From positions 22,648 to 86,647 of the forward strand of contig NZ_JAMWZB010000023.1 of assembly GCF_024305035.1 (NCBI RefSeq): DNA of 64,000 bases. Reading direction: 5' to 3'. This document shows, piece after piece, positions 27,891-36,983 of this stretch; the stretch's first letter is position 1; every line of letters starts with the position of its first letter. The notes under the pieces are model-generated. The model ran no database searches. It worked only from the letters and a program-made list of their open reading frames with translations, and was not told the origin of the DNA. Source of the DNA: Algoriphagus sp. (GTDB taxonomy: Bacteria; Bacteroidota; Bacteroidia; Cytophagales; Cyclobacteriaceae). The translations under genes were made by a program, and so were the position numbers.

Positions 27891-27907
27891 TGCAATAAAA
27901 ACTAAAA

Positions 27908-28612
27908 TTATCCCCTCGGATGGATTGGATTGATCTTCCAAGCTCTGGTCATTTCTTTTTTGCCGGGAGGGCCGGGAGGGTTTTCTACAAAAAGTCCCAG
28001 TTCTTTCAGATCCCGTTTGAATTGCCCCATGGCCGAATAGGTGGTAAGTACTCCCCCCGGTCTTAGGGCATCGGTTACTTTTCGAATCGAATCGATATGC
28101 CAAAGTTCGGGCTGCTTACTTGGAGCAAAGGCATCGAAGAAAACTACATCCGATTGATAAAGTTGTGCATCCTCTAGGGGGACTTGATCTTTTTTGAAAT
28201 TGAAATATTCCGAAATCGGACCGCCTTGATTCCAAGCTATCTCATGGAGGGCTTGAAAATACTTGTGGTAGTGCCAAATCGCATCATTTTGATCAATATA
28301 ATTGAGCTGAGAATAGATGTCTTTTGAAATCGGAAACGGCTCAATCGTATGATAGAGCACAGGGATTTGATTTTGCTCTGCCCAAACCAAGGTTAGCCAG
28401 GCGTTTAACCCGGTGCCAAAACCGACTTCAAATATACGGATCGGGTATTTTTTGGGATTTTGCGCAAGCCAAGAATCAAGCCCGTAAATCAAAAACACAT
28501 GGAGGGATTCTCGGTACGCGCCGTGAAAACTGTGGTAGCTCTCCTTCAGTTCCTCATGGTAAAGAGAGTGTGAGCCATCTTCTGTGGTGATGATCTTTAG
28601 CGGCATGGTCAT
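27908..28612 (-). CDS. mnmD: tRNA 5-methylaminomethyl-2-thiouridine methyltransferase MnmD (stand-alone)
   Basis: The 234-residue protein is the methyltransferase half of MnmC, which completes the mnm5s2U wobble modification using SAM. It shows TEDGSHSLYHEELKESYHS, the SAM loop FEVGFGTGLNAWLT, VFFDAFAPSKQPELW and TTYSAMGQFKRDL. No FAD-oxidase (MnmC1) domain follows, so it is the single-domain form. The start overlaps the ispF stop by 4 bases, so it is translationally coupled. Confidence 0.9.
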   Translation of the reverse strand: MTMPLKIITTEDGSHSLYHEELKESYHSFHGAYRESLHVFLIYGLDSWLAQNPKKYPIRIFEVGFGTGLNAWLTLVWAEQNQIPVLYHTIEPFPISKDIYSQLNYIDQNDAIWHYHKYFQALHEIAWNQGGPISEYFNFKKDQVPLEDAQLYQSDVVFFDAFAPSKQPELWHIDSIRKVTDALRPGGVLTTYSAMGQFKRDLKELGLFVENPPGPPGKKEMTRAWKINPIHPRG

Positions 28613-29091
28613 GGCTTATAAATTAAGGCGGTACAATAGGCTGAAACGCCTTCTTCTCGACCCACAAAACCAAGCCATTCGGTGGTGGTAGCTTTGATGG
28701 ATAGTTGGTCCTCGCTTACCTTCATTACCTCGGCTAGGCAAGTTTTCATTGCGGGAATGTGGGGGTTGATTTTAGGGTTTTGTAGGCAAAGGGTACTATC
28801 GAGATTTCCGATTTCAAAACCTGCATTTCGGAGTAATTTCATGACCTCTTTTAGCAAAATTTTACTGTCGATTCCCTTGTATTTGGGATCTTTGTCTGAA
28901 AAATGATAGCCAATATCCCGCATGTTCGCTGCCCCAAGTAAGGCGTCACAAATGACGTGAATCAACACATCTGCATCCGAATGCCCCACTGCTCCTTTTT
29001 CATGGTCGAGTTTGATTCCCCCGAGCCAAAAATCGTAACCCGCTTTGAGTTGATGGACGTCATATCCAAATCCTATTCGAAATGTGTTCAT
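28609..29091 (-). CDS. ispF: 2-C-methyl-D-erythritol 2,4-cyclodiphosphate synthase IspF
   Basis: IspF makes the cyclic diphosphate intermediate of the non-mevalonate isoprenoid pathway. The 160-residue protein has the zinc-site GYDVHQLKAG, the GHSDADVLIHVICDALLGAANMRD block in parts, the HFSDKDPKYKG loop, and the late KATTTEWLGFVGR motif. It overlaps both neighbours by 4 bases in an M16 peptidase-ispF-mnmD operon. The polyprenyl synthase at 61570 uses the downstream product of this pathway. Confidence 0.96.
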   Translation of the reverse strand: MNTFRIGFGYDVHQLKAGYDFWLGGIKLDHEKGAVGHSDADVLIHVICDALLGAANMRDIGYHFSDKDPKYKGIDSKILLKEVMKLLRNAGFEIGNLDSTLCLQNPKINPHIPAMKTCLAEVMKVSEDQLSIKATTTEWLGFVGREEGVSAYCTALIYKP

Positions 29092-30332
29092 GAGTGCTTG
29101 GGTTGATAGTACAAGACAGAAGCTTGATTTTCCCGGATCAATTGATCAGCCCAGGTTTTAACTTCTTCTGCTGTGATTTTTGATTTTGTTTGGTATTCTC
29201 TCCAGTACAGATCGGGATGACCCAGATTAGCATAAAATGCCAAATTCATCACCCGGTTGATTAGCTGAATGGATTCATAGGTTTTCATGGCTTCACCTTG
29301 ATTTTTGACTTTTTCGAGCTCATGCCCGGCGACTCCTTTTGTCAAAAACTCACCAACTACTTCATCCAGTGCTTTTTCGGCTTCCCTGGCATCGATGCCA
29401 CTTTCCATTTTCCCAGAAAAAACCAATAATCCCGGGTCAATAGAACCCAAAACATAGGCACCCACCGAGGCGAAGAGTTTTCCAGACTTGACCAATCGTT
29501 GCTCTAAAATAGAAGATTTTCCAAATCCCAAAACATCAGAAATCAAGTCCGCTTGTAGATAGCCAGGTTCGTTTTTTCCGGGCATTTTATACGCCTTATA
29601 CAGAGCAGCGGTGGGTACGGGATAAAAGACCTCTTTTTCTCGCTTGCTTTCCTGAGTGGGTTCTTTCAAAACCGAACGTGCGTGTATTTGGATTGGTGGA
29701 ATAGGACCAAACCACTTTTCGGCTAGTATCTTTACCTGTTCTGTGTTTACGGCTCCACCTACGACTAAAATAGCGTTGTTCGGGCCATAATTTTTCTGAT
29801 AAAAATCCCATACATCGTCTTGGGAATAGCCTTCGATGTCGGCAAGTTTTTCGCCGATGGTCGGCCACCTGTAAGGATGTGTCCGATAAGCTAAATCGCG
29901 GAGGTGATGCCAAATATCTCCGTAGGGCTGGTTGAGGTAGCGCTGTTTATACTCTTCAATAACGACTTTTCGCTGGGTTTCTATGGTTTTTTCACTCAAG
30001 GTAAGCTGAAGCATGCGATCTGATTCCAGCCAAAAAGCCGTTTCCAAATTGGCTGCAGGTAAACTCATGTAATAATTGGTAATGTCTGGACTCGTAAAAG
30101 CATTACAGCTCCCTCCAACCCGCTCCAGTTCCCGATCAAATACGGGGACATTTTTGGACGAACCAAACATCAAGTGTTCAAAAAAGTGCGCCAAGCCGGT
30201 TTTTCCGGGAACTTCATTTTTAGAACCTACTTTGTACAAAAGATTGAAAACGGCCATTTTGCTGCTGGAGTCTTCATGGACAATCACTTCGAGTCCATTC
30301 TCCAGAAAAAAGCGTTGGTAGGGTAACATCAT
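29088..30332 (-). CDS. M16-family zinc peptidase (insulinase/pitrilysin type)
   Basis: The 414-residue protein has the inverted zinc motif HFFEHLMF (HxxEH) near residue 50 and the downstream zinc-ligand region VVIEEYKQRY. An LLYKVGSKNEVPGKTGLAH stretch precedes the motif. Only one M16 unit is present, and no inactive partner gene is adjacent. ATG 30332 (or 30329) is preferred; an earlier in-frame start at 30422 would add a sequence unlike the family. It lacks an obvious signal peptide. Substrates are unknown. Confidence 0.9.
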   Translation of the reverse strand: MMLPYQRFFLENGLEVIVHEDSSSKMAVFNLLYKVGSKNEVPGKTGLAHFFEHLMFGSSKNVPVFDRELERVGGSCNAFTSPDITNYYMSLPAANLETAFWLESDRMLQLTLSEKTIETQRKVVIEEYKQRYLNQPYGDIWHHLRDLAYRTHPYRWPTIGEKLADIEGYSQDDVWDFYQKNYGPNNAILVVGGAVNTEQVKILAEKWFGPIPPIQIHARSVLKEPTQESKREKEVFYPVPTAALYKAYKMPGKNEPGYLQADLISDVLGFGKSSILEQRLVKSGKLFASVGAYVLGSIDPGLLVFSGKMESGIDAREAEKALDEVVGEFLTKGVAGHELEKVKNQGEAMKTYESIQLINRVMNLAFYANLGHPDLYWREYQTKSKITAEEVKTWADQLIRENQASVLYYQPKHS

Positions 30333-30528
30333 AGGGGGCAAAGCTAAGTTTTTTGAAATTAAGCATGCTGAAAAAGAAATGCGTTTCTGGCTCTTTTGTT
30401 CCAAAAATATGGGATTTGTCATTTATTTTTTCCCGTTGGTGGAAGATTCCCGATTTTTAAGAAAAAAGTCGAACTTTGGTCAAAACCAAAAAGTTTGAAG
30501 CTAAGACCATCATCCTCCCCCTATTCGC

Positions 30529-32088
30529 ATGAAGAAGCACTTGATTGACTTTGAGAAAACCGGCCAATTTTCCTCGTTTTTTCTGGATTACATCCAGGGT
30601 AAGGAAGAACTCAGGCCGTTTTATCGTCATTTGCCAAAACTCGGGAGTTTTCCGGATGCGATAAAGGAGAAAAAATTTACTTCTCAAAACCGAATGATTC
30701 TCTGTCGAAGTCTTGAAAATCAATATGAGGGTATTTCTCTTTTTGAAGCAGAAAAAAAGCAGCTCTCCCGACTGGCTTCCGAAAATACATTTACCGTTAC
30801 CACAGGGCATCAGCTTAATCTTTTTACTGGGCCGCTTTATTTTATATACAAAATCGTCTCTACGATAAATTTAGCTGAAAAACTCAACCACGAATACTCC
30901 GACTACCACTTTGTCCCCATGTATTGGATGGCATCTGAGGACCATGATTTTGACGAGATTAATTATTTTAAACTGGATGGAAAAAAATACCGCTGGCAAA
31001 GTGATCAGGCCGGGGCAGTGGGAGATTTTAAATTGGATGAATCGTTTAAGGAATTTCTAAAGACGGTTTCTTTTGCACCAGAGGTTTTTAGGAATGCCTA
31101 TTCGAATTCAAAAACACTCAAAGAAGCGGTTAGGAAATATATCCATGAATTGTTCGGCGAAAAAGGATTGCTCATCATTGACGGACATGACCTTCCCCTC
31201 AAAGCAGAGTTTAAGGAAGTGATGAAGGAGGATCTATTGAATCACGGTCCTTACAAAGCGGCTATCCAAAAGACCGAATCCCTGGAATCTCTTGGTTACG
31301 GAGGTCAAATTTTTCCCAGGGAGATTAATTTTTTCTATTTGAAAGAAGGCATTCGTGAACGGATTGAAAAACGGAAAGATCGGTATTATGTCTTGAATTC
31401 TGATTGGACCTTTTCTAAGGAAGAATTGAATTTGGAAATCGAAAACCATCCCGAGCGATTCAGTCCTAATGTGGTGCTGAGACCGTTATATCAAGAAATG
31501 ATTCTACCCAACATAGCTTATTTGGGGGGACCAGCTGAAGTGGTATATTGGTTGCAGTTGCGCGGTGTTTTTGAGTTGTTTCAGGAAGCATTTCCCATTC
31601 TTTTACCTCGAAATTTTGCTTTAATTCTAGGCACTGAAATTCAGCGAAAAATTCAACAATTGGAATTCACTCCTGAGGACCTCTTTGGGGATATGGATCG
31701 CTGGAGGAGGGATTTTGTCTGCAAACACGCTCAGGAAGACTTGGCAATGACTGTGGAGCGGGAGGCGATCGAATCCTTGTTTGATGCCCGAGGTGAAAGT
31801 GCTGCGCTGTTGGAAAAAAGTTTGAAAGAGTCTTTTGAGGCAGCCAAAGTGCGAGCCTTTAAAATTTTGGACCAGATGGGGAATAAAATCCGAAAAGCAG
31901 AGGAGCGAAAGCAAAAAGTTATGCTGGATCGATCTGTCGCAGTAGAAGAATACATCAAACCGGACGGATCTCCTCAAGAGCGGGTGGTAAATATGATGCA
32001 ATTTTATTTGGCAGATGAGCAGCTGATCGAAAAATTACAAGCAAGTTTTGATCCTTTGGACTTTAGAATGGTGGTTTTGGAATATTGA
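30529..32088 (+). CDS. bshC: Putative cysteine ligase BshC (bacillithiol synthesis)
   Basis: BshC is the proposed last enzyme of bacillithiol synthesis, adding cysteine to GlcN-malate. The 519-residue protein has the family's VTTGHQLNLFTGPLYFIYK motif, PMYWMASEDHDFDEI, and LGGPAEVVYWLQL. A C-terminal coiled region (ILDQMGNKIRKAEERKQK) is also typical. It overlaps or abuts the 5-formyl-THF cyclo-ligase gene. The other bsh genes are not in this window. Confidence 0.93.
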   Translation: MKKHLIDFEKTGQFSSFFLDYIQGKEELRPFYRHLPKLGSFPDAIKEKKFTSQNRMILCRSLENQYEGISLFEAEKKQLSRLASENTFTVTTGHQLNLFTGPLYFIYKIVSTINLAEKLNHEYSDYHFVPMYWMASEDHDFDEINYFKLDGKKYRWQSDQAGAVGDFKLDESFKEFLKTVSFAPEVFRNAYSNSKTLKEAVRKYIHELFGEKGLLIIDGHDLPLKAEFKEVMKEDLLNHGPYKAAIQKTESLESLGYGGQIFPREINFFYLKEGIRERIEKRKDRYYVLNSDWTFSKEELNLEIENHPERFSPNVVLRPLYQEMILPNIAYLGGPAEVVYWLQLRGVFELFQEAFPILLPRNFALILGTEIQRKIQQLEFTPEDLFGDMDRWRRDFVCKHAQEDLAMTVEREAIESLFDARGESAALLEKSLKESFEAAKVRAFKILDQMGNKIRKAEERKQKVMLDRSVAVEEYIKPDGSPQERVVNMMQFYLADEQLIEKLQASFDPLDFRMVVLEY

Positions 32089-32090
32089 CT

Positions 32091-32657
32091 ATGGATAAAA
32101 CGGAAGTCCGTAAAAAATACACCCTTCAGCGCGCGATGCTTTCCGGGCAAGACCGGGCGGCCAGGAACAAAAGAATTCAGGAAAAAGTTTTTGATTTTTT
32201 GAATAAACGACCTGATGTCAGTGGGATTCATATTTTTTTGCCCATTGAGCGACAAGTGGAAGTAGATACGCTGCCAATTCTTCAGTTTCTTTGGGATAAA
32301 GGCTTGATGCTTTTCACTTCTAAAGTAAAGCGGGGAAGCTTGGAGATGGAAGTATTGACGATTCCACGGGGGGTGAAATTGATCCCAGATCATTGGGGAA
32401 TTCCGATTCCTGAAACCTTTGATGTGGTGGGTATTGAGGCCATCGATTTGGTATTTGTCCCTTTGCTCGCCTATGATTTAGAAGGGGGAAGAATTGGTTT
32501 TGGAAAAGGTTATTATGATGTGTTTTTAGCAAAATTAAGCCCAAAGGTCTTAAAAATCGGTTTAAGCTTTTTCCCCCCAGAGGATCGGCTTCCTAAAGAA
32601 TCACATGATATTTCTCTGGACTATTGTATAAGCCCGGAAAAAGTTTTTACTTTTTGA
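32091..32657 (+). CDS. 5-formyltetrahydrofolate cyclo-ligase
   Basis: This enzyme uses ATP to return 5-formyl-THF to 5,10-methenyl-THF in one-carbon metabolism. The 188-residue protein has IHIFLPIERQVEVDT, IPIPE, and the strongly conserved DLVFVPLLAYDLEGGRIGFG followed by GKGYYDVFL. ATG 32091 starts 2 bases after the bshC stop. TTG 32085 is an alternative that would overlap bshC. Confidence 0.92.
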   Translation: MDKTEVRKKYTLQRAMLSGQDRAARNKRIQEKVFDFLNKRPDVSGIHIFLPIERQVEVDTLPILQFLWDKGLMLFTSKVKRGSLEMEVLTIPRGVKLIPDHWGIPIPETFDVVGIEAIDLVFVPLLAYDLEGGRIGFGKGYYDVFLAKLSPKVLKIGLSFFPPEDRLPKESHDISLDYCISPEKVFTF

Positions 32658-32681
32658 CCAAATTGTGAAAAATCAAGCTTT

Positions 32682-33179
32682 ATGAAACGAGTTTTATATC
32701 TATCATTTGCAGTCAGTTTCCTTATTTTTTGGAATAGCCAAGAGGCAAAAGCTCAAGTAGGCGCATACAACACGATGGTTGGAGTCACCGGTGGCACCAA
32801 TGTAGGAGGCACCGTAAAGCAATTTATTTCTGAGCAGGGGGCTATTGATCTTTTGGTTTACAATCGCTGGAAAGGCTGGGTTGGAGCTCTGTTATATGAG
32901 CATCACATGGACATTCGGGAGTTTGAAGGGTTGGAATGGTATTTAGGGGGAGGAGCGCATTACGGGATATGGAAGGATGGTAAAGGAGAACCACCTTGGG
33001 TGTATAAAATTGATCAGGATTATCAAGTATTTGGGGTAGATGCGATCGTGGGGCTAGAATATAATATTAATCGAAGTAATTTTTATGTAGGTTTTTACTG
33101 GAAACCCGCATATAATTTTGAAGACTTTACTACACTTTGGGAAGATGAGGCAGCCTTTACTTTAAGATATTCCTTTTAA
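32682..33179 (+). CDS. Small predicted outer-membrane beta-barrel protein
   Basis: The 165-residue protein has a signal peptide ending near AKAQ. Short amphipathic strands rich in glycine and aromatic residues follow (GAIDLLVYNRWKGWVGALLYEHHMD in pieces), and it ends in ...FTLRYSF, a terminal phenylalanine typical of outer-membrane barrels. The family is not identified. It lies 24 bases after the cyclo-ligase gene in the same direction, and a 578-bp gene-free region follows. Confidence 0.72.
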   Translation: MKRVLYLSFAVSFLIFWNSQEAKAQVGAYNTMVGVTGGTNVGGTVKQFISEQGAIDLLVYNRWKGWVGALLYEHHMDIREFEGLEWYLGGGAHYGIWKDGKGEPPWVYKIDQDYQVFGVDAIVGLEYNINRSNFYVGFYWKPAYNFEDFTTLWEDEAAFTLRYSF

Positions 33180-33757
33180 ATTGGTAATAATGGTTAGAAA
33201 TGAGCCCAAAAATTCTGATTTTTTCAATGAATTGCGATTTTACTGTTTGAATTTTTATCAGGATTGAGAAAAATTTAATTTTTTTTCAAAAAAGATCTTT
33301 TTGAGAGGTTGAATTACAAAATTTTTTTTGTTAAAAACACCTTCTTCTTAGATGAAATTTTATATTTTCAAGTAAGATGTAAATTTTGGTAAATGAAATA
33401 AAGATATACCAAGGAAAATTTTTTTTTGAAATAATTTACGATTCTCCTTAATACAGAATAATATTCTGTGAAAGTTAAATTATAAGGATGATTCAGTTAA
33501 TTTTTGTTAATAATCCAGTTTATTCAGAATAATCAATTACTCTCGCCGTTTAAACAAACTTTTAACCGCCTGCCTGCAAAAAATCTTAATAAAGTAATAT
33601 AGGGGTAACATGATATAACTTAATCAATTTTTTATCTAAAAAAATATAAATAAAAATATAAAAATTAGTATTAAAAATATTTTTTTGAGAATATGAGCTC
33701 ATTTTGAAATTCAATTGAAAGGGATTTTATTTACGTATCAACTAAACTAAATACCTT
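33180..33757. other. AT-rich leader region upstream of susC
   Basis: This 578-bp stretch has no credible gene. It is much richer in A and T than the coding DNA and includes several T-runs near 33270-33430 and A/T-only tracts near 33640-33690. The clearest element is the palindrome at 33453-33469. A related CAGAATAATCA sequence lies near 33525. It presumably holds the promoter and control sites of the SusC-SusD operon, but no exact -7/-33 pair could be fixed. Confidence 0.6.
33453..33469. promoter_or_regulatory. Perfect inverted repeat ACAGAATA-A-TATTCTGT in the susC leader
   Basis: Two 8-bp arms with a one-base centre form a perfect inverted repeat about 290 bp before susC. The left part, TACAGAATAAT, recurs exactly at 42551-42561 in front of the OGDH E2 gene. 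It could be an operator; the regulator is not known. Confidence 0.4.
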
Positions 33758-36700
33758 ATGAGAAAAGCTTTACTCTTTGTTGTTGCGCTTTTCACCCTGA
33801 CACTCAGTTATGAGGTGTCTGCGCAGCAGCGGGTAATTACCGGAACGGTAATTTCCGACGAAGATGGACTAGGCTTGCCAGGTGCAACTGTCCTCGTAAA
33901 AGGTACGACAGTGGGTACTACCACCGATTTGGATGGTAATTACTCTCTTGAAGTACCTGCGGGTTCTGATGTCCTGATTTTCTCTTTTGTGGGCCTAGAG
34001 CCTAAAGAAGAGGTGATCGGAAATCGAACCGTGATCAATGTTACCCTTACCGCCGATGCGGCTCAACTATCCGAGGTGGTAGTAACAGCGATTGGGATCG
34101 AAAGGGAAAAGAAAGCCTTGGGTTATGGAGTTACCTCTGTGGGTAGCGAGCAACTCGAGAATCGTCCAGAGCAAGACGTTGCCCGCGTATTGCAAGGAAA
34201 GGTGCCGGGTGTTAACATTACTTCCACTAACGGGATGTCAGGTTCGGGAACGAACATGGTGATCAGAGGGTATTCCTCTGCAACCGGTTCCAATCAGCCT
34301 TTATTCGTTGTGGATGGAGTGCCATTTAACACCAGTACTAATGCTGAGAATGGATTTACTACAGGTGGAGCGACGACCTCCTCTCGTTTCTTGGATATTG
34401 ACCCGAATAATATCGAGTCCATGTCAGTGTTGAAAGGCTTGTCTGCTACGGTTCTTTACGGTGACCAAGGACGAAATGGTGTAATTTTAATTACCACCAA
34501 GTCTGGTGCATCTAAAAGAAAAGCTGCCGAAGTAACCATCAATCAATCTGTATTTACCAATGAGGCAGCTTCTTTGCCTACCTACGGTCAAATTTACGGT
34601 AATGGATTTCAGCAGGCACCAGGATTCTTCTTTTCCAATTTTGGACCAAGAATGGATCAGGGATTAACTGTTAATCATCCTTATGCTACCTCATCCCTTG
34701 CATCTATCCGAAATGCATTCCCTGAGTTCTTCAATGCGGATGGGACTCCAGTTCAATATGAATACAAGGCTTATGCTGATCCCTCTGAAGTGTTCTTCCG
34801 TCAGGGACTAATCAGCAATACTTCGATTCAGGTTGCTGGGGGGTCGGATAACACCAGTTACAATGCAAGTTTCGGATACACTGATGAGGAAGGCTTTACT
34901 CCAGGAAATGAACTGAAGAAATACAATTTTGGGTTGGGAATCAATTCAGCAGTAACTGAAAAATTATCCGTTAAATCTTCGTTTACTTTTGCGATTACCG
35001 ATCTACAGTCGCCACCTGTTAATGCGGCCTTTGGTTCAGGTCCATCCGGAGGTATTCCTTCAGTTTTTGCCCACGTGTTATATACTCCTAGATCTGTGGA
35101 TTTGGGGGGATTGCCTTGGGAAAATCCAGTTGACAGAAGTTCTGTTTATTACAGAGGCGGGAATGATATCGTCAACCCCATCTGGTTGGTGAATAATTAT
35201 CAAAACACTTCTGATGTTCAGCGTTTCTTTAATTCAACTTCCATCAATTACGATATTAATGATGATTTCTTTATCACCTATCGAATTGGACTGGATACCT
35301 ACACCGAATTGCAGGAAGCGCGATACAATAGAGGGGGGCCTTCTTCAAGTTTGGCTACCCAAACGGGTTATTACCGATCTACCAATATTACCAATACCAT
35401 CTGGAACCAAGATTTAATCATCAATTGGAGTAAGGAATTCTCCGATGATTTTGGGATGACAGCGTTGATTGGTGGAAACTCCCGCTATGATACGTATCGT
35501 CAAAACGGAGTAGCTTCTCAGGGGCAATTAGCTTTTGATTTGTTCCGTCACTCTAACTTTGCCCAATCCTCTTCCAATGACGCCTATACTGGTAATAACC
35601 TCAATAGAACACAGGAGGAGCGAAGAATGGGGGTTTATGCCAATGTGACCTTGGATTATAAAAATTACCTGTATTTGAATCTTTCGGCCCGAAATGACTG
35701 GACTTCTACTGTAGAACCAGAAAATAGAAGAATCCTGTATCCGGGAGCTTCGGTTTCCTTTATTCCTGCTTCGGCCTTTGATTGGAATTCCAATGTGGTC
35801 AATGATTTGAAAATTCGATTAGGGTATGGTACCTCAGCAGGATTCCCATCTCCCTACCGGACACGAAATATTCTTGCCCAAAGCGCTAGAGCTTTTGATC
35901 GCGACGGTGCCGTGACAGCTACTCACTCCGTTTCCAATTTATTGGGAAATGCAAATTTGAAGCCTGAGCTGCATGAAGAGACTGAATTGGGAATCGAGGC
36001 GGTGATGTTTAATAATAAGTTGACTTTTGATCTTTCGTTGTATCAAAAGAATACCCAAGACTTGATTACGCAAGCTCCAATTGATCCCTCTACTGGATTT
36101 ACATCCACTGCGATTAACATTGGTAAGATCAGAACTCGCGGTGTAGAATTCCAGGCAACGGTAACTCCAGTATCTACGGCTTCAGGATTCCTTTGGAACT
36201 CCACGGTTAACTGGGGATTGTATCGCTCAGTGACTGTTGAGCTAGGTGGTGGACTGGAGGAAATCGTAGTAGCAGGATTTACAACCTTAGGTAATTTTGC
36301 GATCCCTGGAGAGCCTTTTAACATTATTAAAGGGATTGGTTTTGAACGTGATGAGCAGACTGGACAACCCATTATATTGTCAAATGGTCTTCAAAAGCCA
36401 GCGGCAGATCTACAGATTCTTGGTGATCCCAATCCACGATGGAATGGATCCTGGATCAATTCGTTCTCATATAAGGGATTCACGCTTTCTGCCATGATGG
36501 AATACCGTCATAAGGGAGCTATTTTCTCCAATACGGTAACGGCCACCTTGGCTCGAGGGGTAACCAAAGATCCAGTTGCCGATCGCGAGTTGACCTTTAT
36601 TATGCCGGGCGTGAAAGAGGATGGTACTCCTAATGACATCCAAATCACCGCATCGGATTACTTCTTTGCCGGATATCAGGGAGCCACTGATGAGCCTAAT

Positions 36701-36964
36701 GTATTTGATGGCTCCATGATCCGATTGAGAGAAGTTTCACTTGGATATGCCTTGCCTTCTAGCTTGGTCTCTAAGACTCCTTTTAAGAGAGCTTCTCTTG
36801 CCCTTAGCGGGACCAACCTTTGGTTTCTCGCGTTAAATTTCCCGCCAAACATGAATTACGATACCGATGTGTTGGGAACTGGTGTAGGGAATGGTTTAGG
36901 ATTTGACTTCGTAACTGGACCTAGCTCCAGAAGATTTGGTGGAACCTTAACATTGGCATTCTAA
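33758..36964 (+). CDS. SusC/RagA-family TonB-linked outer-membrane transporter
   Basis: The 1068-residue protein has a signal peptide ending near VSAQ and a carboxypeptidase-like domain (VITGTVISDEDGLGLPGATV, residues ~25-110). The plug carries the SusC hallmarks LQGKVPGVNI, MVIRGYSSATGSNQPLFVVD and VLYGDQGRNGVILITTK, and a large beta-barrel ends in ...TLTLAF. It forms the nutrient-uptake channel capped by the SusD protein encoded 19 bases downstream. No N-terminal secretin/STN domain is present, so direct anti-sigma signalling is unlikely. The substrate is unknown. Confidence 0.95.
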   Translation: MRKALLFVVALFTLTLSYEVSAQQRVITGTVISDEDGLGLPGATVLVKGTTVGTTTDLDGNYSLEVPAGSDVLIFSFVGLEPKEEVIGNRTVINVTLTADAAQLSEVVVTAIGIEREKKALGYGVTSVGSEQLENRPEQDVARVLQGKVPGVNITSTNGMSGSGTNMVIRGYSSATGSNQPLFVVDGVPFNTSTNAENGFTTGGATTSSRFLDIDPNNIESMSVLKGLSATVLYGDQGRNGVILITTKSGASKRKAAEVTINQSVFTNEAASLPTYGQIYGNGFQQAPGFFFSNFGPRMDQGLTVNHPYATSSLASIRNAFPEFFNADGTPVQYEYKAYADPSEVFFRQGLISNTSIQVAGGSDNTSYNASFGYTDEEGFTPGNELKKYNFGLGINSAVTEKLSVKSSFTFAITDLQSPPVNAAFGSGPSGGIPSVFAHVLYTPRSVDLGGLPWENPVDRSSVYYRGGNDIVNPIWLVNNYQNTSDVQRFFNSTSINYDINDDFFITYRIGLDTYTELQEARYNRGGPSSSLATQTGYYRSTNITNTIWNQDLIINWSKEFSDDFGMTALIGGNSRYDTYRQNGVASQGQLAFDLFRHSNFAQSSSNDAYTGNNLNRTQEERRMGVYANVTLDYKNYLYLNLSARNDWTSTVEPENRRILYPGASVSFIPASAFDWNSNVVNDLKIRLGYGTSAGFPSPYRTRNILAQSARAFDRDGAVTATHSVSNLLGNANLKPELHEETELGIEAVMFNNKLTFDLSLYQKNTQDLITQAPIDPSTGFTSTAINIGKIRTRGVEFQATVTPVSTASGFLWNSTVNWGLYRSVTVELGGGLEEIVVAGFTTLGNFAIPGEPFNIIKGIGFERDEQTGQPIILSNGLQKPAADLQILGDPNPRWNGSWINSFSYKGFTLSAMMEYRHKGAIFSNTVTATLARGVTKDPVADRELTFIMPGVKEDGTPNDIQITASDYFFAGYQGATDEPNVFDGSMIRLREVSLGYALPSSLVSKTPFKRASLALSGTNLWFLALNFPPNMNYDTDVLGTGVGNGLGFDFVTGPSSRRFGGTLTLAF

Positions 36965-36983
36965 ACCACAAACAGACAATACC

